This document shows, piece after piece, positions 58,701-61,700 of a DNA stretch of 64,000 bases. Below the pieces are notes generated by a model that made no database searches, was not told the DNA's origin, and saw nothing but the letters and a program-made list of their open reading frames with translations. Position numbers and translations under genes: made by a program. Within the stretch, counting starts at the first letter, position 1. Every line of letters begins with the position of its first letter. The DNA lies in contig NC_088307.1 in the NCBI RefSeq assembly GCF_032854445.1, forward strand, positions 29,726,484 to 29,790,483. Direction: 5' to 3'. This stretch comes from Liolophura sinensis. Lineage: Eukaryota; Mollusca; Polyplacophora; Chitonida; Chitonidae.

Positions 58701-61700
58701 CTGGAGTGCATTTTTACGAAATATTGTTGTATTCTGATGCCTAAAAACACTATACTAAAACTCAAAGATGAGCGTGTGGAGTTATAGAAGAAAATTCTGC
58801 AGTTCGAACATTCATTTTGTGAGCAAATGGAGGAGGCAGGACTGGTGGAAGTTCGGTTACTATTGATATTATTCTTGTCATTCATGATGTGATTCCTATC
58901 ATCGTATCGAGATAATGTGACATCCACAAAAGCTCCGATAACGTTAATCCCGCTAATGTCATTCCCGTTGATGTCAGTTCCACCAACACCAGTACCGCTA
59001 GAACGGTTCCGCCAACACCAGTACCGCTAAACCGGTTCCTCTAACGCCAGCAACACTGACATCAGTTGAGATAGCGCCAGTCACGTTGATGCCAGTTCCG
59101 TTGACGACAGTTCCGCTAACACAAGTTCCACAAGCTACTGTCTTGTCGACTACAGAATCCTGTAGCAGGTAAATAGCATAAACGACATGATGAACGAGTT
59201 CCCTGCCGTTAACACCGAACACTGGCGATAAAGTCGACAAAACACCGACGTAGGCTGTTGAGAACATACACCAAATATGTGTAAACACGATTAGAGACCA
59301 AAACGATGCGTCCAGCATTTTACCAGAACTATGTGTCCAGCAGTTCATTAAGCCGTGAATATCACATGATTATATCATATCTATGCTTCCATTAATCTAT
59401 TAAGACGTGATTATCACATGATTATATCATAACTATGCATCCAACAGTCTAGTAAGCAGGGATTATCCCCGTTATTCCCGCTAATGTAATTCCCGTTGAT
59501 GTCAGTTCTACCAACACCAGTACCCCTAGAACAGTTCCACCAACACCAGTACCGCTAAACCAGTTTTCGGACATAACTATATCATAACTATGCGGCCAAC
59601 AGTCCAATAATCCGTGATTATCACATGATTATATCAGAACTATAAGTCCAATAAGCGGGGATTATCGCATAACTGTATCAGAACCATGAGTCCAGTAGTC
59701 CATTAAACCGTGATTGTCACATGCCTCGAAGAATGTTCATGACATCTTGTTAACGCAGCTGTTTTAGCAACTAAAAGCCATTTGGTGGGGGAGGAAATGC
59801 GCCTATCTTTCATCGTGTGTGTATATCAAAGAATCAGTGGCGATTCCTGAAGTATTATACGTTATCTGATGTTATCGTTGTTATGTTATGATGGTCACAA
59901 GTACAAATAAATAAACAAAACGTCATAATACTTTGGACTTCATCTAATATTTTGATTTGTCTTCGTGTAACAGCCACGCTGTACAAAACAGAGTAGCAAA
60001 AGCGAAGAGGATTATTCACGCGTGGTGTCTTCGTATTCATTTGATTCTTGTTCAATGTCATACTCAGGATTTTTGACTGCTAAGATGGCGATGAGTTTTA
60101 TGGCTGGAGGAGGCCTGAGAACCTGAAAACAAGTTGTCTTCAACAAGCGACATCTGGTGTATTAACCAATCCCTGTCGCCCAAGGCTGGGACCAAACCTA
60201 TGGCTCTTGCCGAAGTGGCTTCAAGGCAAGCGGCTTAACCACTCGATTAACTACTCGGTTAAGTTGTAGTAGAAATCAAATGAGATGAAGTCTTTGGTTA
60301 GATTTAATCTTTGGCTAGATTGGAACTTTGGCTAGATTTAGACTTTGGTTAGATTTAGACAGGTGATCTTGACCACATAAAAGTATATTTTGAATATTCA
60401 GTACAGTGTAACCTACTTTATTTATTTACTTATTGGTGTTTTACGCTGTACTCAAGCATATTTCACTTATTTCAGGTATATGTCCTATTTCAGTAATATG
60501 TTCAATAATACGTACCTAGCACTTTCTAGATGTTTTCCTCTTAATTAAATTAAGATCTGCTATCAATGCTGGCTGTGATACATCTAGTGTGCCTAAAGAC
60601 ACACATATAAAACATAAAAAGGACACCTGTGTGATGGCGAAATCAACCATTAAGCCTTGTGGGTTAGAATGTGGGAGAATGTGTTACGTAACAATTGTGC
60701 CAATTGTTACATTATATTTGCGTTATGGTGCATGTATTCTTGTCCTATATTAACCTTGTGAGATGTTATTCTTGTGCTATATTGTACATGTGTTACATTA
60801 TTCTTATGTAATGTATTATAGTTGTATTATATTATACTTGTGCTATGGTATACTTGTGGTATATTACACTTGTGTTATTTTATACTTGTGCTATGTCATA
60901 CCTGTGCTGTGTTATACTTCTATTACATTACACATATGGTATGTTATACTTGTGTTATATCATACTTGTATTATATATTTTTTTTTATTTGATTGGTGTT
61001 TTACGCCGTGCTCAAGAATATTTCACTTATACGACGGCGGCCAGCATTATAGTGGGGAGAAACCGGGCAGAGCCCGGGGGAATCCAAGGACTACCTGCAG
61101 GTTGCTAACAGACCTTCCCACGTACGTGTATTACATTATACTTATGCTATGTTATACCTGTGTTATATTACATTTGTGTTATTTTATACCTGTGCTATGT
61201 TATACTTGTGTTATATTATATACTATCCAAAAAAAGAAACGCATAACCCGGTTTTTTGCGGAGGTGATGCAGTCTTTTCAATTATGCATAACTAAATAAG
61301 AATTGCTATTCTGCAAATATTTTTTTACACAGATTAAGGAAGGGTCCATATCTAGACAACAAGGCCATCAACTTGAGGTAAGACACTCACAATGAGTCTC
61401 CCACTTGAGTGGAATGTCAGTATCTGTTGTGACCACCACGGGCACGAATAACAGTTCTGACACGCCTTGTCATGGACTAGATGAGACGCAGGATAGAGGC
61501 CTGGGGAATGTTCTGCGACTCCTCCTGCAAACATGCAACTTGCTCTTGAAGCGTTTGGGGTTGAGGTTGACGTTGGCGTAGACGTCGATCAAGTTCATCC
61601 CACAGATGCTCAATTGGGTTAAGATCCGGGGAACGGGATGGCCAGGGTAGCACATTTACATTGTTTTCGGCGAGGAAGTCCCTTGTGACACGTGCCGTGT

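Noticed and set aside
60763-61299. 178-codon frame rich in Tyr, Leu and Cys
   Set aside because: It is translated AT satellite running into a SINE and the Tc1 terminal repeat.
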